Below are positions 1 to 9,087 of a stretch of 18,597 nucleotides of DNA, one piece after another. The notes under the pieces were generated by a model. It made no database searches and was not told where the DNA came from. It saw only the letters and a list, made by a program, of their open reading frames with translations. The first letter of the stretch is position 1; each line of letters starts with the position of its first letter. The stretch lies in NCBI GenBank assembly GCA_003242205.1, contig QGUR01000053.1:1-18597 (forward strand), written 5' to 3'. This DNA is from Chloroflexota bacterium. GTDB lineage: Bacteria; Chloroflexota; Anaerolineae; Aggregatilineales; Phototrophicaceae. A program made the translations under genes and the position numbers.

Positions 1-1180
1 CAATGGGCCGTGACGGGCGTTTGCCCCCCCCCCCCGGCCAGCCGGTCCCCCGCGGGTTAAACCCCCCCCGCGCCCGCGGGTTGGTATTGAACCCCTGAAG
101 GATATACGTGCCGCTGCGCGGAATGGCCCGCCGCAGGGTGGCGAACCGGCTGCCCGCGCCCTGAGCCAGCGTTTGCAGGTTCAGGTCGAGCAGGCGGATT
201 TCCGGCGTCACGCTGCTGGCGCTGTCGGTCGCGAACAGGTTGGCCGCGATCAGGTCGCCCGCGCGGGCGTTGAATACATAGGAAACCACCGGCGCGCCCG
301 CCGTGAATTCGCCGGTCACCGCTTCGCCGATGGTCAACTCCTGCCCTGCCAGCAGGCGGTCGACGTACAGATCGAAATTACCCGCGCCGGAACTGCGGGT
401 TGAACGGATGAGATACCAGCCGGTTTCCGGTAGCGTGGCATAGGCTATGGCTTCGGTCGGGCGTGACTGGGCCGCGCTGCTGGTGATCGACAGCAGGCTG
501 CGGTTGAGAATTTCCACTTCGGGCGAGAGATCGCCGCTGGTCGTCGCCATAATGACGCGCACCAGATCGCCGCGCTCGCCGCCAAAGGCGAAATAGCGTT
601 CCGGCACGAGATCGTCGAGCGCGGCGGCGGTGGGAACGCGATAGGCCACGATGCCGGGCGCGGGTGTGAGACCGAAATTCGGGATGGTCGCCAGAGGGTC
701 GGCGGGGTCGGTCTGGCCCAGCCCTGCGATTTCGACGGTCAGGCGAAAGGTTCCGGTGCTGGTCGCCGCGCTGCCCTGACCATAGCGGCTGGCCTCGATG
801 ACATAACGCCCCGGCCGCGGCAGGGTGGTGGTAATCGCCGCATTGCGGCCATCGCCGCTATCGTCATCCTGATCGATCAGCTCTTCATCGGGGCCGAAAA
901 GCGTGAGGAACGGGTCGAGATTGCCCGATGTCGCGTCCATCCGCAGCGTCAGCACGTCGCCGGCGCGGGCGTCGATGCTGTAGCGTACGGCGGGCGAGGA
1001 ATCGCTGATGTTGCCCTCCACGCTGCTGCCGGGCTGAATCGGAAAGACCGGCAGCGCGGTCGCCGCCGGTTGGGGCGTCGTCTGCGCCAGCCCGACCGTC
1101 GCAGCGGAAAAGACCAGCCAGAACGCGAACGCGCGTCTGAACCACACTGTGTTGATCCATCGAAAAAGCACGGCGGCCAT
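1..1180 (-). CDS. Secreted protein with PPC-like beta-sandwich repeats (C-terminus beyond left edge)
   Basis: The reading frame is open from an ATG at 1180 down to the left edge (about 393 codons, C-terminus missing). Residues ~1-32 form a signal peptide: Arg-containing n-region, long hydrophobic core, AQ cleavage context. Three imperfect repeats of ~100 residues follow, near residues 48-150, 170-270 and 277-370. Each shows the order 'Y.(I/F).A(R)AGD.(L/I)', then a 'P.(I/V/L).(I/L)' strand, then 'LP(R/E)(P/T)G.Y.I'. This pattern resembles bacterial pre-peptidase C-terminal (PPC) domains, which are extracellular beta-sandwiches. Repeat 1 carries an acidic DQDDDSGDG loop that could bind calcium (inference). 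No catalytic domain is visible, so a surface or adhesive role is only a guess. It is transcribed divergently from the 1296 gene. Codons below ~80 are unreliable because of C/G runs. Confidence 0.8.
   Translation of the reverse strand, partial: MAAVLFRWINTVWFRRAFAFWLVFSAATVGLAQTTPQPAATALPVFPIQPGSSVEGNISDSSPAVRYSIDARAGDVLTLRMDATSGNLDPFLTLFGPDEELIDQDDDSGDGRNAAITTTLPRPGRYVIEASRYGQGSAATSTGTFRLTVEIAGLGQTDPADPLATIPNFGLTPAPGIVAYRVPTAAALDDLVPERYFAFGGERGDLVRVIMATTSGDLSPEVEILNRSLLSITSSAAQSRPTEAIAYATLPETGWYLIRSTRSSGAGNFDLYVDRLLAGQELTIGEAVTGEFTAGAPVVSYVFNARAGDLIAANLFATDSASSVTPEIRLLDLNLQTLAQGAGSRFATLRRAIPRSGTYILQGFNTNPRARGGFNPRGTGWPGGGGKRPSRPI
24..69. repeat. Low-complexity C-rich tract at the window edge
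   Basis: A run of 12 C (24-35) and a run of 8 C (62-69) flank near-repeated CCCGCGGGTT words. No similar tract occurs elsewhere in the window. The reading frame of the overlapping gene stays open but becomes Gly/Pro/Arg-rich and loses its beta-repeat pattern. This is most simply a low-quality contig end rather than a biological repeat. Confidence 0.6.
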
Positions 1181-1295
1181 GCTGCCAAGTATGCATGTCC
1201 GGCGCGATTTCGCCAGCGCCGCCGGTACTGCATTGCCGGGCTGATTTACAATCCCGGTAATTTCGACTACAGTGGTAGCCGGAAAGGAGACGGGA

Positions 1296-2276
1296 TTGGG
1301 GCGAAGACAGGCGATGGTTGCCATCCTGATCCTGTGCGTATCGTGGCTGGCCACGAGCGCGCACGGTCAGGAGTTGACATCCGGCAGGTTCATGCGCCCG
1401 CATCCGTTGCTTTCGCTGCTGGCGCTCACGCCAGACGAGCCGTTTGCCGTCCGGGGGACGCCGTTCCTCCGCTATACCGATTTCTCCGCCATCCGGCGGT
1501 TGCCGGCGCGCGCTTCAGACTGTTCCGGCAACGCCGCGTTCGACCCGGCGGCGTTATACGCGCCGCCCGGTATCGATCCGCGCCAGATCGAACGAGCACT
1601 GCTGTTTGGCGATCCGCCCGCCAATGGCCTGATCCTCGAAGGGGATTTTGAGCCGGAGGCGCTCGCTCATGCGCTCCACGCCAGCGGTTACACACAGCGC
1701 GACGAGCAGGGCATTCTGCTGCTGCAACCGGAACCGGACGCCGGTAATGCCGGTGACAGACGAGACTCGGTCGCTCTCGCGGGGCGTTACCTGCTGCGCA
1801 CGCCCAAGCCATCGCTGCTCGACGAGCTGGTAAACGCTTACATCGGTTATCGCCAGTCGCTCTTCACGCGCCCCGGCGTGCTGGCGCTGGCGCAGGCGCT
1901 ATCACGCCAGACAGGCGACATGCTGCGCGCAGCCTTCTTTTTCGCGGGCGCGCTGCCGCCCGGCCTGCCCAAACTCGCCACAACGGAGGGCGATGGGAAC
2001 GGGCTGGTCGCGCTGGCGCAATATCGTGACGGCGCGGCGTGGATGACGGCGCTGGCGCTGGTGTATGACGCGCGTGACAGCGCGCGCGTGGCGGCGCGGA
2101 TGCTGGCGGACGAACTTGAGAACAGGATGCGCCATCACACGGCCCTGTGGATCGAGGCTCCGGTCGTGTACGAAGACTCAAGCGGGGATTATTTCGTGGC
2201 GCTGGCCCGCGTGCGCCACCAGGACGATGTCTGCGTGATTGGCGCAGACTGGTTGATTGAGGAGACACCGCGATGA
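1296..2276 (+). CDS. Secreted protein of unknown family, tandem paralogue 1
   Basis: I do not recognise this family. The frame is open from a GTG at 1272. I chose the TTG at 1296 because AAAGGAG lies six bases upstream and it leaves a good signal peptide: LGRRQ n-region, hydrophobic core, cleavage near AHGQ. The ATG at 1314 is the alternative. The mature part (~300 residues) is predicted extracytoplasmic, with no transmembrane segment after the signal. It aligns by eye with the downstream protein: the 'P..PF.(G)(T/I)P' start, 'FG.PP..G..L.G.F..EA(L/I)', 'LL(D/W)E..(N/A)AY.G', and 'ALVYD..D.AR.AA..M' are shared. It is about 100 residues shorter, lacking a central segment. The stop overlaps the next start as ATGA, implying coupled translation. 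Confidence 0.75.
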   Translation: MGRRQAMVAILILCVSWLATSAHGQELTSGRFMRPHPLLSLLALTPDEPFAVRGTPFLRYTDFSAIRRLPARASDCSGNAAFDPAALYAPPGIDPRQIERALLFGDPPANGLILEGDFEPEALAHALHASGYTQRDEQGILLLQPEPDAGNAGDRRDSVALAGRYLLRTPKPSLLDELVNAYIGYRQSLFTRPGVLALAQALSRQTGDMLRAAFFFAGALPPGLPKLATTEGDGNGLVALAQYRDGAAWMTALALVYDARDSARVAARMLADELENRMRHHTALWIEAPVVYEDSSGDYFVALARVRHQDDVCVIGADWLIEETPR

Positions 2277-3562
2277 AACGAGCTTTTATCCTTTGCAGCC
2301 TGCTGATGGCGCTCGTGCTGGCAGCGCTGCCCAGTGGGGCGCAGGACGCGCAATCAGATGAACATGTCCTGCTGCAAATGCTGAGCATGATCCCGGACAC
2401 GCCCGTCGCCTTCGAAGGCATCCCGTTGGTGAGCTATATCGACTACCGTGCGCTTGAGCAGGCGCGGCCCGGCGTGCCGACATACGAGAACTGGAATGAG
2501 TGGCGGGCATCTCAGGACTCTAAAGAAGATTCTGGCGCGCTCTGGGTGGTCAATTCCTTCCGCATCAACAACGGGCCGCAGTTGTTCCGCTATCTCACCA
2601 TGGGCAACGAAACACCCGAACTCGTCGGTTTCGACCTGTTCGATGTTGACCACGCGCTGACTTTTGGCGCGCCGCCGTCCGCAGGCAACGTTCTGGCCGG
2701 CGAATTCGACGCGGAAGCCATCGAGCGCGCCTTCGTGGCGCGCGACTATGACGCCAGCGAGCAGGACGATGTTCTGCTGCTGCGGCGCAGCGACGGGCGT
2801 GAAGGCACGACAACCGACCTGCGTAACCGCAACCCGGCGAACCCGCTCGGCGGCGATCTTGGACGCCAGGAGCCGGTGGCGGTCGGCGATGGCTTCATTC
2901 TGAACTCGCCGGACGACGAACTCTGGGAAGCGATGGTAGCCGCCTATCAGGGCGAGCAGCGCGCCTTGCTCGATCGACCGAGCATTGCCGCAGCGGCAGA
3001 AGCGATCACGCAGCAGGATATGCTGCTGGTGCAGGCCGCTTTTCTCGATCCGAGCGATGTGGTCGTCGCGTCGTTTGATCCTGCCATTCTGCTGGAGATG
3101 ACGCCGGGGGCGGAACTCGACGCGAGTATGTTGACGCCACAGGCTGTTCGCAACTACGGGACGCTGCCGCTCTACACGATGTCGGTGCTGGCCGACCTGC
3201 AGGATGGCGAGGATCAGGTGGCGCTGGTCGCGCTGGTGTACGATAGCGAGGACGAGGCACGGCAGGCGGCGGAAGAAATGACCACGCGTCTGGCGCTTTT
3301 CCGCAACGAGCACCGTGACATGCCGGAGCCGCTGATGGATACGGTCGAAGGCGCGCGTACGGACGAGCCGGACGTGTTCTTCAGCGAAGCAACGGGGAAA
3401 TACGTCGCGCTGGCAAGCGTGCGTTACCCGATGCCCGATAACGCGCGGGAGAAAATGGAAACGGGCGAACCGGGGCCGTTCAAACTGTCAGGCGTGCTTT
3501 ATCGCGACTGGATAAACGCGTTGTATGCACGCGCCTTCGATGTTCTCGCGGTGATCGAGTAG
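2273..3562 (+). CDS. Secreted protein of unknown family, tandem paralogue 2
   Basis: This 429-residue protein has a classical signal peptide (MKR n-region, Leu/Ala core, cleavage after SGA near residue 23). There is no lipobox and no later membrane span. The mature protein is acidic and looks globular. Shared motifs with the upstream gene show that the two arose by duplication: 'FGAPPSAGN.L.GEFD.EAIE', 'LLLRRSDG', 'ALVALVYDSEDEARQAAEEM' and 'GKYVALASVRY'. This copy carries an extra segment at residues ~75-125, including the NNGPQLFRYL region, absent from its partner. I see no enzyme signature; the repeated alternation of 'increment-like' alpha/beta blocks suggests a binding or structural role, unproven. 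Its start codon lies inside the stop of the upstream gene. A strong hairpin follows at 3588. Confidence 0.8.
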   Translation: MKRAFILCSLLMALVLAALPSGAQDAQSDEHVLLQMLSMIPDTPVAFEGIPLVSYIDYRALEQARPGVPTYENWNEWRASQDSKEDSGALWVVNSFRINNGPQLFRYLTMGNETPELVGFDLFDVDHALTFGAPPSAGNVLAGEFDAEAIERAFVARDYDASEQDDVLLLRRSDGREGTTTDLRNRNPANPLGGDLGRQEPVAVGDGFILNSPDDELWEAMVAAYQGEQRALLDRPSIAAAAEAITQQDMLLVQAAFLDPSDVVVASFDPAILLEMTPGAELDASMLTPQAVRNYGTLPLYTMSVLADLQDGEDQVALVALVYDSEDEARQAAEEMTTRLALFRNEHRDMPEPLMDTVEGARTDEPDVFFSEATGKYVALASVRYPMPDNAREKMETGEPGPFKLSGVLYRDWINALYARAFDVLAVIE

Positions 3563-3587
3563 ACGCTCTCCGTAACCACTGGTAACG

Positions 3588-3618
3588 CCTGCCACTCGCG
3601 CCGGATGCGAGTGGCAGG
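3588..3618 (+). terminator. Hairpin after the tandem secreted-protein operon
   Basis: A perfect 12-bp stem (CCTGCCACTCGC at 3588-3599 with GCGAGTGGCAGG at 3607-3618) and a 7-base loop sit 26 bases after the stop codon. No U-tract follows, only AAACCGCCCGG, which itself can form small alternative hairpins. Likely a terminator or 3'-end stabiliser; its strength is uncertain. Confidence 0.55.
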
Positions 3619-3764
3619 AAACCGCCCGGTTTCAGCGACCGGGGGTCTTACGATCACCCCTTTCATTTTCTGTTGCAGTCCCCTATACTGGTGGCCCTTC
3701 TGACCGCCTATCTCCCCCATTTTTAGCCGGTTCTAGCACTTGCATAAGAAGTTTGCTAGAAATC

Positions 3765-3793
3765 TTGACAATAACAGGCGTCTTTGCTACATT
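3765..3793 (+). promoter_or_regulatory. Sigma-70-type promoter of groESL
   Basis: TTGACA at 3765-3770 is a perfect -35. A 17-base spacer leads to TACATT at 3788-3793, preceded by TG plus one base (extended -10). Transcription should start near 3800, giving a ~120-base leader. The rest of the 357-base gap between 3563 and 3919 holds the 3588 hairpin, CIRCE and the groES ribosome site; 3640-3760 shows nothing definite. Confidence 0.8.
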
Positions 3794-3807
3794 TCTGGCG
3801 TAAGTTT

Positions 3808-3834
3808 TTAGCACTCTGGCCCTTAGAGTGCTAA
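3808..3834 (+). promoter_or_regulatory. CIRCE operator (HrcA binding site)
   Basis: TTAGCACTC (3808-3816), a 9-base spacer, and GAGTGCTAA (3826-3834) match the CIRCE consensus at every arm position. The element sits just downstream of the predicted start, where bound HrcA would block the promoter. CIRCE is the well-established operator for heat-induced derepression of groESL. The hrcA gene is not in this window. Confidence 0.96.
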
Positions 3835-3919
3835 ATGTTTCAGCCGAACGATTGACGACGCCGGTCCCCAACCGGCAATCGCTGCACTACACGCGCTTAA
3901 TGCGTCAGGAGGAATACGT

Positions 3920-4219
3920 ATGGCAATCAACATTCGTCCTCTCGGTGATCGCGTCCTGATCGAGCCGATCGAGCAGGAAGAGACGATCGCCGGCGGTATG
4001 CTGGTCCTGCCGGAAACCGCTAAGGAAAAGCCGCAGCAGGGTAACGTGCTGGCAGTGGGTGCTGGCCGCCGTGATGAAGATGGCGACCGGATCGCAATGG
4101 ATGTCAAGGTCGGCGACAAGGTTCTGTTCGCGAAGTATGCCGGCACCGAAATCAAACTGGACGGCAAGAAGCTGCTCATCCTGAAGGAGAGCGACATCCT
4201 GGGTATTATCGAGGTCTAA
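3920..4219 (+). CDS. groES: Co-chaperonin GroES (Cpn10)
   Basis: This 99-residue protein has normal length for the family and starts at ATG 3920 behind a strong AGGAGG. GroES forms a seven-fold dome that caps GroEL and encloses folding client proteins in the cytoplasm. The family signature is clear: 'IRPLGDRVLIEP' at the N-terminus, the mobile loop around residues 20-32 ('EETIAGGMLVLPETAKEKPQQG'-type segment, with the hydrophobic GEL-contacting residues), 'VGDKVLFAKYAGTEIKLDGKKLLILKE' and the terminal 'DILGII' strand. It is the first gene of the CIRCE-controlled operon, with groEL following after 85 bases. Confidence 0.97.
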   Translation: MAINIRPLGDRVLIEPIEQEETIAGGMLVLPETAKEKPQQGNVLAVGAGRRDEDGDRIAMDVKVGDKVLFAKYAGTEIKLDGKKLLILKESDILGIIEV

Positions 4220-4304
4220 GATCCAGTCTTAGTCCCCGGCGATACGCAGGATTTTCTTTTTCTACCCCACACGACGAAACAACTCATTCGCTGGAGGTCA
4301 TTTT

Positions 4305-5936
<1,632 letters not shown>

Positions 5937-5959
5937 ACCGGCGACACCAGTAACACTCA

Positions 5960-5993
5960 AAAAGCCCCCGGCCGCACATGGCCGGGGGCTTTT
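5960..5993 (+). terminator. Bidirectional Rho-independent terminator between groEL and the dtxR-like gene
   Basis: A perfect 14-bp stem, AAAAGCCCCCGGCC (5960-5973) with GGCCGGGGGCTTTT (5980-5993), has a 6-base loop. The plus strand ends in UUUU and the minus strand in UUUUU. It can therefore stop both groESL and the convergent repressor gene. Confidence 0.93.
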
Positions 5994-6048
5994 GATTTCG
6001 AGAGAAACGACGACTGGCGCGAGAGATTATTTTCTCAAGCGCGAAAGC

Positions 6049-6732
6049 CTACGTCTCCGGTATTTTCGCCAGCAGGATGCACGTAGCGACCTGGTGGCCG
6101 ATGATCCGCTCCTCGCCATCAACGCGGATGGTCAGCGGCCCCTCGAAAGGATCGCGCGCGAGGACTTCGACTTCGGCGTTCAGCTTCAGGCCACGGTCGA
6201 GGATGTGGCGCAGCATTTCAGGGTTGTCGGTACGCAGCCGGGCGACGACGCCGCGCTCGCCCTCCGGCCATTCCGATAGGGGCTGCATCTCGCGCTCGGC
6301 CATGGTTCCATCGGCGGCGGGAATCGGGTCGCCATGTGGATCGACATCGGGATTGCCGAGCTTCCGGGCAATCGCGTCGATAAAGCGATCCGAAACGGCG
6401 TGTTCCAGATTTTCGGCCTCTTCGTGAACTTCGTGCAGTTCGTAACCTAGCTCGGTCATCAGGTACAGTTCGATCAGCCGGTGGCGACGGATGATCTTAA
6501 GCGCAACTTCTTCCCCCGCCGCCGTCAGCACCACGCCGCGATATTTCTGATAATCGACCAGCCCGTCCTTGACCATGCGCTGCGCCATATCCGTCACGGA
6601 TGGCGCAGAGATGGTGAGGGCTTCGGCCAGCGTATTCGTCGAGACACGCTCCGAATGCTGCTGCAAGCCGTAGATCGCTTTAAGGAAGTTTTCGACGGAT
6701 TCGGAGTGGCCCGAAGAGGTGTTATCGGACAT
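6049..6732 (-). CDS. DtxR/MntR-family metal-dependent transcriptional repressor
   Basis: I start this 227-residue protein at ATG 6732, which has GAGGG upstream; TTG 6753 is the only longer option. Order of domains: winged helix (residues ~10-72, with the recognition segment 'SAPSVTDMAQRMVKDGLVDYQKYRGVVLT'-like pattern), dimerisation/metal domain (~73-125), then an SH3-like FeoA-type domain (~150-225). Family members bind Fe2+ or Mn2+ and repress uptake genes. Ligand positions by alignment to DtxR: His84, Glu88, His103, Glu110 and His111 are kept. Glu107 replaces the DtxR Cys102, as in MntR. Asn15 stands where DtxR has Met10 and MntR Asp8. The metal cannot be assigned with confidence. It is convergent to groESL and divergent from the M24 gene. 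Confidence 0.88.
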   Translation of the reverse strand: MSDNTSSGHSESVENFLKAIYGLQQHSERVSTNTLAEALTISAPSVTDMAQRMVKDGLVDYQKYRGVVLTAAGEEVALKIIRRHRLIELYLMTELGYELHEVHEEAENLEHAVSDRFIDAIARKLGNPDVDPHGDPIPAADGTMAEREMQPLSEWPEGERGVVARLRTDNPEMLRHILDRGLKLNAEVEVLARDPFEGPLTIRVDGEERIIGHQVATCILLAKIPET

Positions 6733-6763
6733 TGACGCCCTCGAATACATCAATCCTACCCGA

Positions 6764-6769
6764 ATTATA
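6764..6769 (-). promoter_or_regulatory. -10 element of the dtxR-like gene
   Basis: On the minus strand this reads TATAAT preceded by TGC, a consensus extended -10, 32 bases before the start codon. The matching -35 position (TACGCG) is poor, as is usual for extended -10 promoters. Confidence 0.6.
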
Positions 6770-6856
6770 GCACACGGCGGCGGGCGCGCGTAGAATACTC
6801 CTCAGTTGTACCGTTGCCGGCGCAGGCCGGTTTTGCCCCTTTTGCGAGGCATGTTT

Positions 6857-7933
6857 ATGACAGCTATTGACGAAATCAATGTAAAGCACGATCAGGTGCG
6901 CGCGCTGCTCCAGAAGCACAACGCGGACGGCCTGATGCTGCGCCGCACGGCCAATATCGCATGGTTCACCGGCGGGGCGGACGCCAGCATTTTCACCGCG
7001 ACCGACATGGGCGCGTATACCGTGCTCGTCACGCCCGACGACCGGATCGTCGTCACGGATAATATCGAAGAAACCCGCCTGCGCGACGAGGAGCAGCTTG
7101 AGCAGCTAGGTTTCAAATACCATGTTTCCCCGTGGCACGCGGCCGAGCCGCCATCCACACCCAGAATGCTGACGGATGACGGCGACATCGCCGCCGAACT
7201 GCAACAATTGCGCGCCGTGCTGACCGAAGCCGAACAGGAACGCCTGCGCGCGCTGGGCCGCGACGCGGCAGCCGCAATTGAAGAGGCAACCCGCGCCGTA
7301 CAACCCGGCGATACCGAATATGATATCGCCGCCCGGCTCGACGCCGCCGTTCGCAGACGCGGCGGTTTCGCCGTCGTCAATCTGGTGGCGACCGACGAGC
7401 GCATCAGCCAGTATCGACACCCGCTGCCGACGATGAAACGTCTGGAGCGTTACGCCATGCTGGTGGTGTGCATGCGCCGCCACGGCCTGATTGTCTCGGC
7501 AACACGGCTGGCGCATATCGGCCCGATCCCGCCGGAGCTTCAGGAAAAGGCGCGCAAAGTGGCCACGATTGACGCGCGCGTCATGGCGGCGACCAGACCC
7601 GGACGTACCTTTGCCGCCATCTTTGACGACCTGATGGGCGCGTATGCTGACGTCGGCGAGGCGGGACAATGGACCTATCACCATCAGGGCGGTCTGGCGG
7701 GTTACGCGGCGCGCGAGCGCATCGCTACGCCCGGCGATACGACCGTGGTGCAGGCCGGGCAGATGTTCGCCTGGAACCCGTCGATTGCCGGCTATAAGTC
7801 CGAGGACACCATCCTCGTTCGTCAGGACGGTTTTGATATCGTCACGCAGGCCTCCGAATCCTGGCCTATGATCGATGTCACCGTTGGCGATCTGCGCGTG
7901 CGCCGGCCGGGTATCCTGGAACTGCCATCATGA
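6857..7933 (+). CDS. M24-fold (creatinase/Xaa-Pro peptidase-like) protein with degenerate metal site
   Basis: The ATG at 6857 is chosen because GAGG lies seven bases upstream; ATG 6851 is too close to it. The 358-residue protein has the two-part layout of the family: an N-terminal creatinase-type domain (~5-125, 'ALL..HNADGLMLRRTANIAWFTGG') and a pita-bread C-terminal domain (~135-345). Active M24 peptidases use Asp, Asp, His, Glu, Glu to hold two metals. Here the two-Asp strand (residues ~198-215, 'MLVVCMRRHGLIVSATR') has no Asp, and the first Glu region reads FAWNPSI (~303). Only a His pair (~274-275, HHQGG) and the last Glu (SEDTILV, ~316) remain. It is probably not a classical metallopeptidase; a creatinase-like metal-free hydrolase or a non-catalytic protein is possible. 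It overlaps the next gene at ATGA. Confidence 0.8.
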   Translation: MTAIDEINVKHDQVRALLQKHNADGLMLRRTANIAWFTGGADASIFTATDMGAYTVLVTPDDRIVVTDNIEETRLRDEEQLEQLGFKYHVSPWHAAEPPSTPRMLTDDGDIAAELQQLRAVLTEAEQERLRALGRDAAAAIEEATRAVQPGDTEYDIAARLDAAVRRRGGFAVVNLVATDERISQYRHPLPTMKRLERYAMLVVCMRRHGLIVSATRLAHIGPIPPELQEKARKVATIDARVMAATRPGRTFAAIFDDLMGAYADVGEAGQWTYHHQGGLAGYAARERIATPGDTTVVQAGQMFAWNPSIAGYKSEDTILVRQDGFDIVTQASESWPMIDVTVGDLRVRRPGILELPS

Positions 7934-9063
7934 CGCGGCCTGAAGCTGCCAAGCTCAAGCTCCGGATTGCCCTCCTTGCCTGCCTGTTCGCCCTGCTGCT
8001 GGCTTCCACGACGCTGGCGCAGGACGCGACCGCCAGCGTCGACGAGTCGCCAGCATCCGAACCGACGGTCGAGCCGCTGGCTGAAGGCCCCGTGACCACC
8101 GTGAACGGCGAAAGCGTGCCGGCAGCGCTGTTTCAGCAGCGCGTCCGGCTGACGCGGTTCCTCTATGCCTATACGCTCAGCGAAACGCTGAACGGCCTGC
8201 TGGACAGCGGCATCGCCGCGCAGAACGCCGTCAATGCCGTACAGGCCTTCTTCGCCGACGAGTTCCGGCTGCTTCAGGTACACGACCTGATCGGCGACCG
8301 CGTTCTCGACACGCTGGAACGGGACGTACTGCTGCGACAAATCGCGGCAGAACGCGGATTAACCGTCGACGATGAAGCAATCGACACGCTGATCCTGGAC
8401 TATATCAACCGGCCCCGGACTCTGGTCGCAAGCGCGCAGGGCACGGCGGACGAACCATCACCCTCTGATGAAGCGCTCGAAGCCTTTTACGCCGAAGCCT
8501 TCACGCGCGTGGGCGTCTCGTCTGAAGTCGTGCGCGACTTCTTCGAGGCGCAGGCGCTGCGCGACGTAGTGCTCGAAGATGAATTTGGCCCGATGCCGCA
8601 AGAGTGGCCGTTTGTGACCGTGCGCCACATTCTCGTCGCGTCTTACGATCAGGCGACCGACGTGCTGGCCCAGTTGGAAAACGGAGCCGACTTCGCCGAG
8701 CTGGCCGAAAATGTGTCGATCGACCAGAGCACGGCAGCGGAAGGCGGGGCGCTTGGCACAACGATCTCCGAGGTGTTCGTGGAGCCGTTTGCCGAAGCCG
8801 TGCGCGAAGCGCCGGTCGGTGAGTTCGCCGGCCCGGTTGAAACGCAGTTCGGCTACCACATATTTCAGGTGACGGAGCGTGAAACGAGACTGGTGGACGC
8901 GGAAGCCATCGAGGCGCTGGCAAGGGCGCGCAGCCGTGAATTCCAGAACTGGTTGAGCGCGCAAGTCATCGCGGCGGATATCAAACGCGAACCCGACTGG
9001 TTCGATTTGATCCCGGTGCAGCCGGTCGGCGAGGAGTTGCTGCGCCAGATGATCTCCCGCTAA
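7930..9063 (+). CDS. Secreted parvulin-type peptidyl-prolyl isomerase (SurA/PrsA-like)
   Basis: The 377-residue protein begins inside the stop of the upstream gene (ATGA). Residues ~1-31 are a signal peptide with a Lys/Arg n-region and cleavage near TTLAQ. An 'LLAC' at 15-18 lies too early in the hydrophobic core to be a convincing lipobox. A helical chaperone segment (~55-225) precedes a parvulin domain at ~230-318: 'VRHILVAS', 'L.NGADFAELAENVS.DQSTA..GG.LG', and 'GPV.TQFGYHIFQV'. These proteins catalyse proline cis-trans isomerisation and assist folding of exported proteins outside the membrane. The layout, one parvulin domain after an N-terminal helical region, fits PrsA/SurA. Its coupling to an M24 protein has no obvious functional reason. 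Confidence 0.88.
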   Translation: MTRPEAAKLKLRIALLACLFALLLASTTLAQDATASVDESPASEPTVEPLAEGPVTTVNGESVPAALFQQRVRLTRFLYAYTLSETLNGLLDSGIAAQNAVNAVQAFFADEFRLLQVHDLIGDRVLDTLERDVLLRQIAAERGLTVDDEAIDTLILDYINRPRTLVASAQGTADEPSPSDEALEAFYAEAFTRVGVSSEVVRDFFEAQALRDVVLEDEFGPMPQEWPFVTVRHILVASYDQATDVLAQLENGADFAELAENVSIDQSTAAEGGALGTTISEVFVEPFAEAVREAPVGEFAGPVETQFGYHIFQVTERETRLVDAEAIEALARARSREFQNWLSAQVIAADIKREPDWFDLIPVQPVGEELLRQMISR

Positions 9064-9087
9064 GCTCGATGACTCGCCGTCGGCGGC

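Noticed and set aside
2354..3313. A 319-codon minus-strand frame opposite the second secreted protein
   Set aside because: The plus-strand frame has a signal peptide, a paralogue and coupling to its neighbour; the shadow has none.
3683..3871. A small minus-strand frame across the groESL promoter and CIRCE
   Set aside because: It covers strong regulatory DNA, has no ribosome site and no recognisable protein features.
4220..4304. Possible RNA processing or second promoter in the groES-groEL gap
   Set aside because: Only a T-rich stretch and the GGAGGT site are visible. There is no -35/-10 pair and no stem-loop.
6810..6834. Short GC hairpin followed by TTTT before the M24 gene
   Set aside because: The stem is only five base pairs. 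It is too weak to call an attenuator, and no riboswitch-like structure surrounds it.
7930..7990. Possible lipoprotein signal (LLAC) in the prolyl isomerase
   Set aside because: The Cys at residue 18 has only about six hydrophobic residues before it, and the hydrophobic core continues past it to an ordinary AQ cleavage site.
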